A stretch of DNA of 64,000 nt from Zygnema cylindricum (lineage: Eukaryota > Streptophyta > Zygnematophyceae > Zygnematales > Zygnemataceae): assembly GCA_037447655.1 (NCBI GenBank), contig JBBHKE010002391.1, forward strand, positions 62,001 through 126,000. Direction: 5' to 3'. The position numbers were made by a program, and so were the translations under genes. This document shows, piece after piece, positions 46,207 through 57,208 of the stretch (position 1 is its first letter; each line of letters opens with the position of its first letter). The notes below the pieces were generated by a model. It had not been told where the DNA came from. It worked only from the letters and a program-made list of their open reading frames with translations, and searched no databases.

Positions 46207-46489
46207 ATGGGAAGAGGAGAAGTTCAGTATAAGGATCTTCCGGGTGTCAGATCGGAAGAGCAGGAGAGACAAGAAGCGGTGGCCCAGGAGGAAGAGTCAC
46301 AGGTTCCCGAGGAAGCACCCCCCTTTGGGTCACCTTTACACATCGAGCGGTTTGTTAAGGGAGAGATGCCTCCGGAGGTTGCAGTCCAAAATCCTCTAAA
46401 GCAGCCAGAGAGGTGACCCTCTCCTCCACCTGCACCTGTCTTTTCCCCCGAGAATTTTCCAACTTTGTCCGAGGCTGCCAGAGCCTGGG
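46207..46489 (+). pseudogene. Unrecognised acidic/proline-rich frame cut by copia-E
   Basis: ATG 46207 opens MGRGEVQYKDLPGVRSEEQE, then an acidic segment and LHIERFVKGEMPPEV. A single TGA (46414-46416) precedes an open PPPAPVFSPENFPTLSEAA, which runs to the copia-E LTR at 46490. It resembles N-terminal parts of plant retroelement gag/ORF1 proteins in style only. Function unknown. Confidence 0.35.
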
Positions 46490-47554
46490 TGTAGAAATCG
46501 ATGGTTATTTTATTATTTTCTAGGTCTAAATTGGAATATAGAAAGAAGCCGAGGCACTTTGCCTCTAACTTCTCTCTCCAAACTCCCACACTTGTTGCAG
46601 TCACTGAGAAGTTGGAGAGGAAGCTAGAGCCATGGCTACATAGGCTATACAAAGGTTTATGGGAAAAAGATTAGTTAATTTACAGATAGGTAGGTTTATT
46701 TACTAAAAGGAGTATGTCGGTAACAGGATTTGATCCTGGTACCTGCCGACCGCCAGAACGCCGGTAGCCGGTAGTCTTAACCGTTAAGTCTAGAAGTTAC
46801 AAAACATACTATTGGGTTTGATACTTATTTAAATGTTAACACGTAGGAAAATTCATTTAACGACGGATGTTTACTCTTACATAGATCCCGTTATATAAAC
46901 GTACGGATTTCGATATGAACAAGAAACAAGTACCGCGCATTTTGTTTCTTTTATGAAACAAATACCGCACAAGCATTTATGACGGCTACGATTGACATCT
47001 GCATTCAATCGGACGGCCGAAAAGAGAGCCGAGATCGCGGAAGAGATTCTGGCAGTTTGTGGTCATCACCACATCGCATGTGACGTGGCACGATTCCGTT
47101 CGATCGCGGCATCTCCGAGAATTAGGGGACCGAATTCGAATATGACATGTGTCGACATTTAGGCCATGTCGTTCAATATCCGTACATAAAGTACACCGAC
47201 AGCTGTACTTTTGTGTACGGCAATGTAATATGATTGGTGTCATACACTAGTAGATAGAGTTTTAGAGAGAGATAGGACTTAGAAAAATTGGTAGATAGGA
47301 CCCTCTCTCCCAAAGAGCTTCTGTACAAAAGGTCAACTTTGACCCTCCATAACTTACTGCTCGTGGAAGCAAATTCAGAGATTCTTTTTGCTATCCACTC
47401 AGGGGAGTCTTGCCTTCACAAGGGTGAAGGTGGTCTGAGTTTTTGTTTGCCAGGGTGGCGGTTATTCGTGCTGAAAGATAAAGGGGTCAGGGTTATCCTA
47501 AAGGCTTTGTGTGAGCTGCTTACTCTGAGATCCTTTGGAGGTCTCAGAGTTGCA
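46490..47554 (+). repeat. Copia-E 5' LTR
   Basis: TGTAGAAATCG to GAGTTGCA. Same order of blocks as copia-A but clearly diverged, including a differing tRNA-like module. Confidence 0.85.
46715..46793 (-). other. Antisense tRNA-like module in copia-E LTR
   Basis: Minus-strand GGATCAAATCC (46726-46736) is box B-like with a 4-bp T-stem (CAGG/CCTG) around a 7-base loop. A box A-like TTAACGGTTAAGACTACCGG is upstream. Confidence 0.55.
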
Positions 47555-47570
47555 GGTTATGGGCCCACCA
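47555..47570 (+). promoter_or_regulatory. Copia-E primer binding site
   Basis: GGTTATGGGCCCACCA, identical to copia-A. The gag frame starts at its internal ATG 47559; the upstream ATG of copia-A is TTG here (47535), supporting the PBS ATG as the conserved start. Confidence 0.75.
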
Positions 47571-48470
47571 TCTAGGGTGCCCATATTCAATGGAGCTGGC
47601 TTCATATACTGGGAAAGTATGATGACTGGAGCTCTATGTGAAAAACGATTTTGGGGAATAGTGAGTGGACGGGTGAGGCGTCCATCTAGTCTTGGGATAC
47701 CTCCGTGGTTTATAGGAGGCAGATTCACTAGAGATAAAGATCCATCTTCAACAGAGGAGACAAAGGAAGGAGAGGTGGTGGAAAAAAGAAAAGAGAAGGA
47801 GATGACCACACCAATAGCAACTAGTTCGGCATTCATGTCAGCTATTTCGAGGAACGAGGAGAATGATACTGATACTTCGGAATTCAACAATATGGCAGCA
47901 AAGCACTTCATCCTCTGCCACCTTACTTAACGACTTGCATGTCCTCGTTTGCAGGTTGAAAGGGCATCCAATCTTTGGATGGTTGTCATAGAGATGTACC
48001 GAAGTGGTACGTTTCAGCAACAACAGTTAGGTGATCAGAAAGTTTAAGAGTATGTATACAAAGGGGGGAAGAAGTTGGATTTTTGCAATGAGCTTGCTAC
48101 ACTTTTCATGGAGCTAGAGAGTGTTGGAAAAAATTTTAGTGAAAAAGAAAAGGTTAACTATCTACTGATGAAGTTACTTGATGAGTTCGCGAACATAGTC
48201 AACCGTGTGCAAGACTTGCCGGACTCAAGGTGGATATGGAACTTAGTGGTAGGAATGATTCTCGTTCGGGAGAATACAATTGAGATCCGAAGGGGAGGAA
48301 AGAGTGAGCAAGCCTTGGCAGCTTGGACCGAGTGGAGGAACAAGGATTCTCGGAGACCGGTCAGAAATTACGGAGGGGGGAGCAGAAAAAACCGACCGAC
48401 GAGTTCGGACCAAAGGCTCTTAAGGGTTTATGTCATTACCGTAAGAAACAGGGCACTATATGGCGGAGTG
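47559..48470 (+). pseudogene. Copia-E gag
   Basis: MGPPSRVPIFNGAGFIYWES onward is very similar to copia-A gag. Stops at about 47929 and 48045, and a broken zinc knuckle (CHYRKKQG) near 48430-48465. Truncated at 48470 by the D1 LTR. Confidence 0.75.
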
Positions 48471-49255
48471 TGTTGGTTTGGAAAGCTTTAGTCCTCTCTA
48501 TGCCTCGAGTGTGAGGGAGAGAGAGTTTCAAGACTTAACATATGTTTGGTTGTAAGTTCGTTTCATTACACACCAGAATTGATGTTCCACAAGGTTGGTA
48601 GGGAGTACACCTTTGTACACACTCCCGAGACAGAAGTCACTACAAGAAAGAAGATAGTTCAGAATATCGGGATTGTTTGTGTATAGATACACTTGAGGAC
48701 AAAATGGCACATGGAGATTTGTCTACGGTGCCGAATCTGATATGTACGCGGCGGACGGAGACCGCCGACAAATGCTGGTCCATGTGAACCACATACACGA
48801 CAAATGACGTGGCATATAGAATCCTACTCCTTTGTAAATATCTAGTTAAGTAGATTTTTGTCTTTGTGTGGTTAGCTGATTAGTAAAGGAAACTTTTTGT
48901 ATGACGTACCTTGTTCGGTTAGTGCCGTAGGTATTTATTGTACGGCTGGTATGACTCCGTACGTTTAGCAACATAGGCTTTAGTGTATTTTAGTGGGACT
49001 TAGACAACTTTTAAGATATGAACACTTTGTAGTCAAAAACTGTACAGTCTGTTTTTGACATTTTTATCTATGAATATCTCACAGATCTGTGAGAATAATT
49101 ACTTATAATTTTGTGTGTGTTTGCATACTGATATTATCTACATTGTGGTAAACTTGCAAAGCTATTGTGTCTCTGGTTTGGGTTTTATCAACTGTTGAAG
49201 TTGCTGATTTTCAGACCGATTTTTGTGAAAGTTTCTTGCTTGGTTTTGTTCCGAG
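48471..49255 (+). repeat. LTR D1 (truncated)
   Basis: TGTTGGTTTGGAAAGC onward, closely similar to LTR D2 (52476-53260). Its last ~56 bp are missing: at 49256 it meets minus-strand copia-F. Confidence 0.85.
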
Positions 49256-49453
49256 CTTGATAATCAGCATACACTCATTGTTCTTCTCCTCCCATCCAAC
49301 CGATGATTCAACACATTTCCCGTCCACCACATCCATTAGCTTCCTCGACTTGAAGTAGCTCTCCATCATACTCCTCCAATAGTAATATTTAGAACCATCA
49401 AATATGGGCAGGGTTGATTCATCCAAAATGGGTAGCCATGGGCGTGGGCCCAT
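49256..49453 (-). pseudogene. Copia-F gag N-terminus, minus strand
   Basis: ATG 49453 lies in the PBS and opens MGPRPWLPILDESTLPIFDG, then KYYYWRSMMESYFKSRKL, the copia gag N-terminus. Cut at 49256 by the join with LTR D1. Confidence 0.75.
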
Positions 49454-49457
49454 AACC
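49442..49457 (-). promoter_or_regulatory. Copia-F primer binding site
   Basis: Minus-strand GGTTATGGGCCCACGC follows ACAACA of the LTR: 14 of 16 bases agree with copia-A, and the gag ATG is inside it. Confidence 0.7.
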
Positions 49458-50345
49458 TGTTGTTGATAGCCCTTTTCAGCCATGAATGTACCCTCGGAAG
49501 CACCACAGACTACCCCAAAACAGCCTCCTTTGATTCCACTCAGAATTCTACAGAATAACCAAACCAAGCTGAAACTACTAAACTAGATAGTTCCTAGTCC
49601 ACTAAGAATTCCCACCAAATTTCATATAACAATACCAAACCGAATAATCACAACACTCAGTCAAAGTTGCAAAAAAACAGCCTGCCAGAACTTTGATAAA
49701 TGTGACAAACTTCACAATGAAGCATCAAGCAAATCAGAATTACAATAGATCTGAAAATTTTCCACAATATTGCCCACACAAGGAGGAACACACACGCAAA
49801 ATTTCGGATAATTCTGCCAATAAAAGTGAGAGCAATTCTCAGATGAAATTCCCAAAAAGGAGCAGAAACAGTTTCTGTCCAAAAAGTTCCTAAGTCTAGA
49901 AATGACTAAGTCCTACAAATATACACTACAGCTTACTACTCACTGTACGGAGGCATACCAGTTGTACGTAATCAATCAACTACCTCTATTAATGTGAGTG
50001 TACCTAACACAGGACAAAACATTGTTAAATATTTACACGTCGTACGAATTCCGTCAAACGAATCAGGACCGTCCAAAATAAATATCATGTGATGGACGCG
50101 ATTTCGCGTCCCACACCAAACTGACAGCGTTGCCGTCCGTAGCTACGATGGCGTCCAATTCATCACATGTTGACCACCGCATTATATTTTGTACGGCCGA
50201 CGTACAATTTAAATCATTTCGAATGTTAATCATCGGATCGCTTCGCGATCCGCCGTCCATTTCTCCAACACATTCAACACTTTCGTCTATGTTTCTTCGC
50301 ATCACTTGAAGTCCAATTCCGTACGTTCAATACTCTTAGTACTTA
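49458..50345 (-). repeat. Copia-F LTR, minus strand
   Basis: Ends ACAACA at the PBS side. Shares blocks with solo LTRs C1/C2 (ATGCCTCCGTACA, TATATTTGTAGGACTT, GGCGGATCGC). Its start at the high-coordinate end is not clear. Confidence 0.65.
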
Positions 50346-50504
50346 GTACGCAAGCTGCTATGGCTGCGATGTGATCAGCGCAACATAACAGCAGAATATA
50401 TTTTTCATACATGCTGTTATGTCTGCAGTGTGACCAGCGCAGCATGGCAGCATAGCAATGTGATATACAGAGGACTAAAGGTTTCCAAAAACCAACACGT
50501 AGGA
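50346..50504. other. Short linker rich in GCTGC/GCAGC
   Basis: Contains two imperfect copies of a segment with GCTGCGATGTGATCAGCGCA and CTGCAGTGTGACCAGCGCA, recalling the tandem repeats upstream of the copia-B 3' LTR. Joined to copia-D1 pol near 50505. Confidence 0.35.
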
Positions 50505-52452
50505 TATAGAGTGTATAATCCTCAAAAAAATACAATTGAGATTGCCACGAATGTTCAGATCAAAGAAGAAAGTCAATCTATTGATGTTTTTAGCATAAAT
50601 GAGGCGGAAAATGTAGAAAAATTGCAGGAATATGTCATCCTTGAGCAGAATCCTTTCAAGCAAACTGCGATTTCTTCCTCTACATCTGAACTACCACATG
50701 TTTTGGGGCTGCCTGATCCACCTACTATTGCAACTACAACCGAACCACCTCCTCCTCCTCCTCCTCCCCCTCCTCCTCCACCTCCTCCTCTAAGACTGCG
50801 TGGGGGACCAACAATTCTCGCTTTAGATTTTCCGGGGGGAAGAAGACAAAGCAGCTGGCTGAGAGGTGACCAAGTGGATCATGCTTATTCAGCAATCACA
50901 GGGGAGCCTCTTACCATTCAAGAAGCTTTCTCCGTTCCAGAAAAATATATGTGGATTATTGCTGCGAATGACGAGATAAAGTCAATTATGGAGGCTAAAA
51001 CTTGGGAGCTTGTGGAACTTCCACTGGATAAAAAAGCTATTGGTTCTAAGTGGGTATTCAAGTTAAAACGAAATCCCAATAATACAATTGAGAGATATAA
51101 GGCCATGCTTGTTGCTAAGGGGTATAGCCAGAATCTCACCTGTAGTTCGCTTTCTTACTGTTAGGATTCTCTTATCTTTAGTAGCAATAAAAGATATGGA
51201 ATTGCATCAAATGGATGTGAAGACCGCTTTCTTGCATGGAGATTTGGAAGAAGTTATATATATGAAGCAGCCAAAGGGATATGTAGAAAAAGGGAAAGAA
51301 AATCTGGTCTATAAATTGTTGAAGTCCCTTTATGGTGTGAAGCAGGCTCGACAGTGGAACCTAAAACTAGATGATTTTTTGACAAATCTTGGTTTTACTA
51401 GAATCAGTTTAGATCATTCATTTTATGTAATGGAAGGGGAAGATGGAGTGATATATATTGTTGTTTATGTTGATGATTTGCTATTGCTAAGCAAATCCAT
51501 TAATGAAATTAACAAAATAAAAACAACTCTAAATTCCCGGTTCAAAATGAAAGATTTAGGGGAGGCTAAGTATATTTTGGGAATTCAGGTGGAAAGGGAT
51601 AGAAAACATAGACTAATTTATTTGACACATAAAGAAGCCATTGGAAACATGCTTGAAAGATTCGGCATGTCAGAGGCAAAGGGAAGTGCTACTCCTATGG
51701 AGTTCAGACAGAAAATAGAAGGGAAAGAATCACATGGTGGGGTTGTGATTGATGACTCTTTGGAGTCAAGGGAGGCATATTCTATGTCCTCCATTCGTTA
51801 CAGGCAGATCGTCGGAAGCCTCATCTACTTCATGAACTGTACCCGTCCGGATATTGCAGCAGCTGTTGGAGCCTTAAGCCGAAGTTAGCAAAATCCAAAG
51901 AAATCAGACTGGAAGGCAGCAAAGGGAGTTCTTCGATATCTTGCAGGAACTCGAAACCTCCGACTCTCTCTCGGTGGAGAGGAAGTAAAAATTCAGACAT
52001 GGAGCGATGCGAGCTATAGAGATATGCCAAGCCGACGCTCTAGTAGTGGATACATTATGAAGATTGGAAGTGAGACATGCTGCTGGAGCAGCAAACTTCA
52101 AAAGGTGACTGCTCGGTCTACTATGGAGGTTGAGTACATGGCGGCTACTGCAGCCGTCAAAGAGTTACTTTGGGTAAAGTCTCTCTTTCAAGAGCTTTTG
52201 TTTATGCAACTTGGACCTCAGGTAGTGTGGTGTGACAATCAGGCTGCCATTGCTATTGCATCTAACCCTAGCCATCACTTTAAGAGCAAACATATTGATA
52301 TCAAGCTACACTTTGTGAGAGAGAAGGTTATGGGAAGAGTTCTAAAACTCAATTATTTACCAGATGAGGAAATGGTTGCCAACATGATGACTAAACCCTT
52401 ACGTGCACCTAAATTAAAGTTTTGTAGAGAGGCATGTGGCTTAAGTGGCTAG
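50505..52452 (+). pseudogene. Copia-D1 pol, 3' half (RT and RNase H)
   Basis: Starts after integrase with GYRVYNPQKNTIEIATN, then a polyproline run, FPGGRRQSSWLRGD, KWVFKLKRNPNNTIERYKAM, a deletion and frame change near 51130, RILLSLVAIKDME, YVDDLLLLSKS, and RNase H (TWSDASY, DNQAAIAIAS) to 52452. Stop at 51886. Gag, protease and integrase are absent. A polypurine tract (AAAGCTTTAGGGGAG) lies at 52461-52475. Confidence 0.85.
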
Positions 52453-52475
52453 CAGAGTCTAAAGCTTTAGGGGAG

Positions 52476-53316
52476 TGTTGTTTTAGAAAGCTTTAGTCCT
52501 CTCTATGCCTCGAGTGTGAGAGAGAGAGAGTTTCACGACTTAGAATATGTTTGGTTGTAAGTTCGTTTCATTACACACCAGAATTGATGTTCCACTAGGT
52601 CGATAGGGAGTACACCTTTGTACACACTCCCGAGACATAAGTCACTACAAGAAAGAAGACAGTTCAAAATATCGGGATTGTTTATGTATAGATACACTTG
52701 AGGACAAAATGGCACATGTCTATTTGTCTACGGTGCCGAATCCGATATGCACGCGGCGGACAGAGACCGCCGACAAATGCTGGTCCATGTGAACCACATA
52801 CACGACAAATGACGTGGCATATAGAATCCTACTCCTTTGTAAATATCTAGTTAAGTAGATTTTTGTCTTTGTGTGGTTAGCTGATTAGTAAAGGAATCTT
52901 TTTGTATGACGTACCTTGTTCGGTTAGTGCCGTAGGTATTTATTGTACGGCTGGTATGCCTCCGTACGTTCAGCAACATAGGCTTCAGTGTATATTAGTG
53001 GGACTTAGACAACTTTGAAGATATGAACACTTTGTAGTCAAAATCTGTACAGCCTGTTTTTGACATTTGTATCTGTGAATATCTCACAGATCTGTGAGAA
53101 TAATTACTTATAATTTTGTGTGTGTTTGCATACTGATATTATCTACATTGTGGTAAACTTGCAAAGCTATTGTGTCTCTGGTTTGGGTTTTATCAACTGT
53201 TGAAGTTGCTGATTTTCAGACCGATTTTTGTGAAAGTTTCTTGCTTGGTTTTGTTCCGAGATGACTACACCGGCATCCTCATCGTCTTCGGTTCCGGCTG
53301 TTGTCTCAGAAAAACA
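52476..53316 (+). repeat. LTR D2, shared by two tandem copia-D units
   Basis: TGTTGTTTTAGAAAGC to CAGAAAAACA. A polypurine tract and D1 pol lie upstream and a PBS and gag downstream, so this LTR is 3' to one unit and 5' to the next. ATG 53261 inside it is in frame with gag (MTTPASSSSSVPAVVSEKHV). Confidence 0.8.
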
Positions 53317-53332
53317 CGTCACGGGCCCGCCT
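53317..53332 (+). promoter_or_regulatory. Copia-D2 primer binding site, degenerate
   Basis: CGTCACGGGCCCGCCT keeps GGGCCC and 11 of 16 bases of the copia-A PBS. The ATG is ACG here. Confidence 0.45.
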
Positions 53333-55599
53333 TCATGAAATCTGGTTTCTGATGGTAGAGAATATTTGTATTGGGCAGATCTTGTAAGGTCTTATTTTGT
53401 ACAAGTGAAGCTTTTTGATGTTGTTAATGGATCTATGGTAGGAACTGATGTAAACTATGATCAAAAGAAGGAGCAGTCTCTTCATTTGATAAAGTTAATG
53501 TTATCTAAGGAGCTGTATATGACATATATTCAGGCTTCTAAAGCATCAGAGATTTGGGATGCTTTGAAAAAGACATATTCTAGGGCTAATGCACAACATG
53601 GGATTATAACTGCTGCGCAGATCTGGGAATATAAGTATAGAGGCGGAAGCATGGCAGAATATTGCAATAAATTCAAACTTCTAGTTGCATAAAATGCATG
53701 TTCAGGTGGTTCATTTCCTGAGTATCACCAAGCAATGATTTTAGTGAGGGGGCTTTCTACTGAGTATAAAGGTGTTTATGATGAACTAAAAAAATTGGAT
53801 AAGACACAATGGAATCTAGCTACAGCTATAGAGTATGTGCTAGAAGAAGAAGCAAATCAACTGGCATTTAATTCAGGAAAGCCAGCTGAAGCTTACAATG
53901 CTAAGTTTCATAGAGATAATAGATTTCAAGGAAATCAGTCTTTTCAGCTACCACAAACTTCAGATTATCGAGCAAAGGATCTTCTCGGCCTTATCCACTC
54001 GGATGTATGGGGACCGGCCAAAGTTCTTTCCCTTGGTGGAAGGAAATACCTTGTTACCTTCACCGATGACCACTCACGTTTCAGCCGAGTGTACTTTATG
54101 AACGAGAAGAGCGAGGTCTTCACACATTTCAAGCATTTTCGGATCTGGGCGGAGAAACTTCACGGAAAATTGATCCTTGCTTTGCGATTTGACAACGCTG
54201 GAGAGTATGTATCAAATGCCTTTGCTGAATACTTGAAAGAAAATGGAATTTCTCATGAGTTTACTGTTCCTTACACTCCGTGGAGAATGGTGTGGCTGAA
54301 AGACTCAATAGGACCTTGACTGAATGTGCTATGTCTATGATGATGGATAAAGGTGTAGATCCGAAATTTTGGGGGAAGCTTTTCAGTGTGCTTCTTACAT
54401 TAGAAATAGAATAGAAACCAGATCTGCGAAGGATAAAACACCTTATGAAATGTGGACAGGAAGAAAGCCGAATATTAGTCACTTTAGAGTATTTGGAAGT
54501 AAGTGTTTTATGTTGGATAACCTTCCAAATTGAAAAATAAGTCTGAAATCTGTACCTGGGATATTTTTGGGCTATGATGATGATTCCGTAGGATATAGAG
54601 TGTATAATCCTCAGAAAAATACAATTCAGATTGCCACGAATGTTCAGATCAAAGAAGAAAGTTAATCAAATGATGTTTTTAGCATGAATGAGGGGGAAAA
54701 GGCAAAAAAATTGCAGGAATATGTCATCCTTAAGTAGAATCCTTTCAAGCAAAAAACTATTTCTTCCTCTACATCTGAACTACCACATGTTTTGGGGCTG
54801 CCTAATCCACCTACTTTTGCAACTACTACCGGACCACCTTCTCCTCCTCCTCCCCCTCCTCCTCCACCTCCTCCTCCAAGACTGCGTAGGGGACCAACAA
54901 TTCTCGCTTTAGATTTTCCGGGGGGAAGAAGACAAAGCAGCCGGCTGAAAGGTGACCGAGTGGATCATGCTTATTCTACTATCACAGGGGAGCCTCTTAC
55001 CATTCAAGAAGCTTTCTCCATTCCGGAAAAAGATATGTGGATTGTTGCTGCGAATGATGAGATAAAGTCAATTATGGAGGCTTAAACTTGGGAGCTTCTG
55101 GACCTTCCACCGGATCGAAAAGCGATTGGTTCTAAGTGGGTATTCAAGTTAAAACTGAATCCCGATAATACCATTGAGAGATATAAGGCCAGGCTTGTTG
55201 TTAAGGGTTATAGCCAGAAAGAGGGCATTGATTATGAAGAGACGTTCTCACCTGTAGTTCGCTTTCCTACTGTTAGGATTCTCTTATCTTTAGCAGCAAT
55301 AAAGGATATGGAATTGCATCAAATGGATGTGAAGACCGCTTTCTTGCATGGGGATTTGGAGGAAGTTATATATATGGAGCAGCCAAAGGGATATGTAGAA
55401 AAATGGAAAGAAAATCTGGTCTATAAATTGTTGAAGTCCCTTTATTGTCTGAAGCAGGCTCCACGGCAGTGGAACCTAAAACTAGATGATTTTTTGACAA
55501 ATCTTGGTTTTACTAGAATTAATTCAGGTCATTCATTTTATGTAATGGAAGGGGAAGATAGAGTGATATATATTGCTGTTTATGTTGATGATTTGCTTA

Positions 55600-55690
55600 A
55601 TTTCATTTTTGGGGATTTTCTCGTTGCGGGCTAAATTTTGGAGGAAAACGACAGAAAAAAAAACCCTTACTTTATCACATGGGGAAATGC
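55600..55690 (+). other. About 90-bp insertion directly after the YVDD motif of copia-D2
   Basis: Relative to copia-D1 (GATGATTTGCTATTGCTAAGC), about 90 bp with a stop and an A-run separate GATGATTTGCT from GCTGCTAAGC. No target duplication or ends recognised. Confidence 0.6.
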
Positions 55691-55808
55691 TGCTAAGCAA
55701 ATCCATTAATGAAATTAACAAAATAAAAACAACTCTAAATTCCCGGTTCGAAATGAAAGATTTACGGGAGGCTAAGTATATTTTGGGAATTCAGGTAGAA
55801 AGGGATAG

Positions 55809-56575
55809 AAAACATAAAGGAGCTTGCAAACAAGAACTGTTGCAAAAGCTGGCAAAGATGGAACAGCAAACCACGGTGGGTGGTGATGATGATGACCTAA
55901 TGAGATGGGATATCGAGCCTCCAAAGGCTCATCATGCTCGGACATTTCTATCCGGAGCCTGGAACGTGGGCATAGGGGACACTCGTAGGCAACTGCGCCC
56001 TACAACGTCCTCTCAGAGAAAGGACAAACAGCCGATAGAATAAATGGACCACAGCCGCAAAGCCAATGGTCCTTTATCCTTCACACCCAGAGCAGTCCTC
56101 CTGAACAGTGACATTGGGTTGGGCCTAAAGCTGGCTCATCCGCCTCCCACCGCCCCAAAGAAACTTCCCCTTGGTTTCGAAGATTTTAAGAAACCCCAGC
56201 CGGAAAAAGATCCTTTAACCATTGCGACGGATCAAGAATGGTTCGACCAATACCTCGCTTAAAGATCAACCACAGATCCGCCGATGACACCTCCAACAGG
56301 GAATTCTGACGAAGAAAGTGAGGAAGCAATGGGGGGGGGAACAGTAAAAATTAGAAGACGACGATTCACCCATTTCATCGCCGAAAGCTCTCCCTCCTTC
56401 CTCCAAGCCGGCACTAATGCTAGTACGACACTTGATGTCCTACGCTCAAACTCACGTCAAAACGTTAGCCGCATCTCACAATTTGCCCGAATAAACACTA
56501 ATAAAGGCATTAAGGGAAGAGATTCACACGAAGAGGGAAAGGGTCGCGTTTGCAGAACCGCCCAAGACAAGCTTC
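55809..56575 (+). pseudogene. gypsy-2a gag C-terminal part
   Basis: KQELLQKLAKMEQQTTVGGD, DDLMRWDIEPPKAHHARTF, then after stops PRAVLLNSDIGLGLKLAHPP and EWFDQYLA. The same block occurs in gypsy-2b at about 62190-62660. No known domain recognised. Confidence 0.6.
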
Positions 56576-57091
56576 ATGGCGGCAGAACCAAAAACTTCTA
56601 TGGGAGATAGAGATTATAAGGCCCTGTCGGTGGCTCTTATTCTTAAAAGGACGCACAACTTAAAACTCACCGGATACGGCGGGTATCAGGATGCCGTGGT
56701 ACACACCGGAGCTCTCCCAAATCTCATCACCACATCAGCATTACAACAAATGCCTGAGGAACTCCAACCAAAAATCAGCCCAAGTGACATGTGCCTGAGT
56801 ACGGTCACCAGTGGGAGCCAACTAGTATACGGTATCATCAAGGCAATCGAAATCGAATTTGCTGATGACGCGGGCCAATACGTACTAATTCAACTCCCCT
56901 TTCTAGTGGTGGAAGGTAAGCAGTTTGAAATTTTGTTGGGTATGGCAACTTGGACCAGGTTGAACATGGAATTGAGCGTGTGGAAGGAACAGATTATAGC
57001 TTCAAACCTGGTGGACCTAAAGGGCACCAAAGTGGTGGTCCCCCTGGATTTATGGAACCGAGGGAAAACACCTTTTCTGGTATCTAGATGA
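56576..57091 (+). pseudogene. gypsy-2a aspartic protease
   Basis: LTGYGGYQDAVVHTGALPNLI is a retropepsin-type strand in which the catalytic Asp of DTG is His (the copy in gypsy-2b has Asp-Ile-Gly). FEILLGMATWTRLNMEL is the C-terminal ILG block. The frame is open to 57089. Confidence 0.65.
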
Positions 57092-57208
57092 TATCCTGTA
57101 TACTCTGCATCAACACCTTCAGAGCTGTTCGGAGACTCCACTGATATTGCTGACTCCATATAGCAATTCCCTATTTCCAAACGGTGGGAAAGGGAGTATT
57201 AAAATAAA

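Larger units (their letters stand above)
46490..48470 (+). mobile_element. Copia-E, 5' part of a family A copia element
   Basis: LTR 46490-47554, PBS 47555-47570 and gag to 48470, where LTR D1 is joined. The rest of the element is missing. Confidence 0.85.
53317..55808 (+). pseudogene. Copia-D2 gag-pol with internal deletion
   Basis: Gag runs YLYWADLVRSYF to about 53955, with stops at about 53351 and 53690. It then passes directly into integrase (LLGLIHSDVWGPAKV); the zinc knuckle, protease and pre-integrase region are deleted. Integrase, polyproline linker, RT with KWVFKLKLNPDNTIERYKAR and YIAVYVDDLL follow, with several stops. An insertion follows YVDD, and the unit ends at about 55808 in RT, joined to gypsy-2a. 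Confidence 0.8.

Noticed and set aside
50740-50800. Polyproline protein of host origin
   Set aside because: It is the low-complexity linker between integrase and RT of copia-D, repeated at about 54835-54885.
55573-56043. 156-codon frame as a novel fusion protein
   Set aside because: It crosses the copia-D2/gypsy-2a junction and is in frame by chance.
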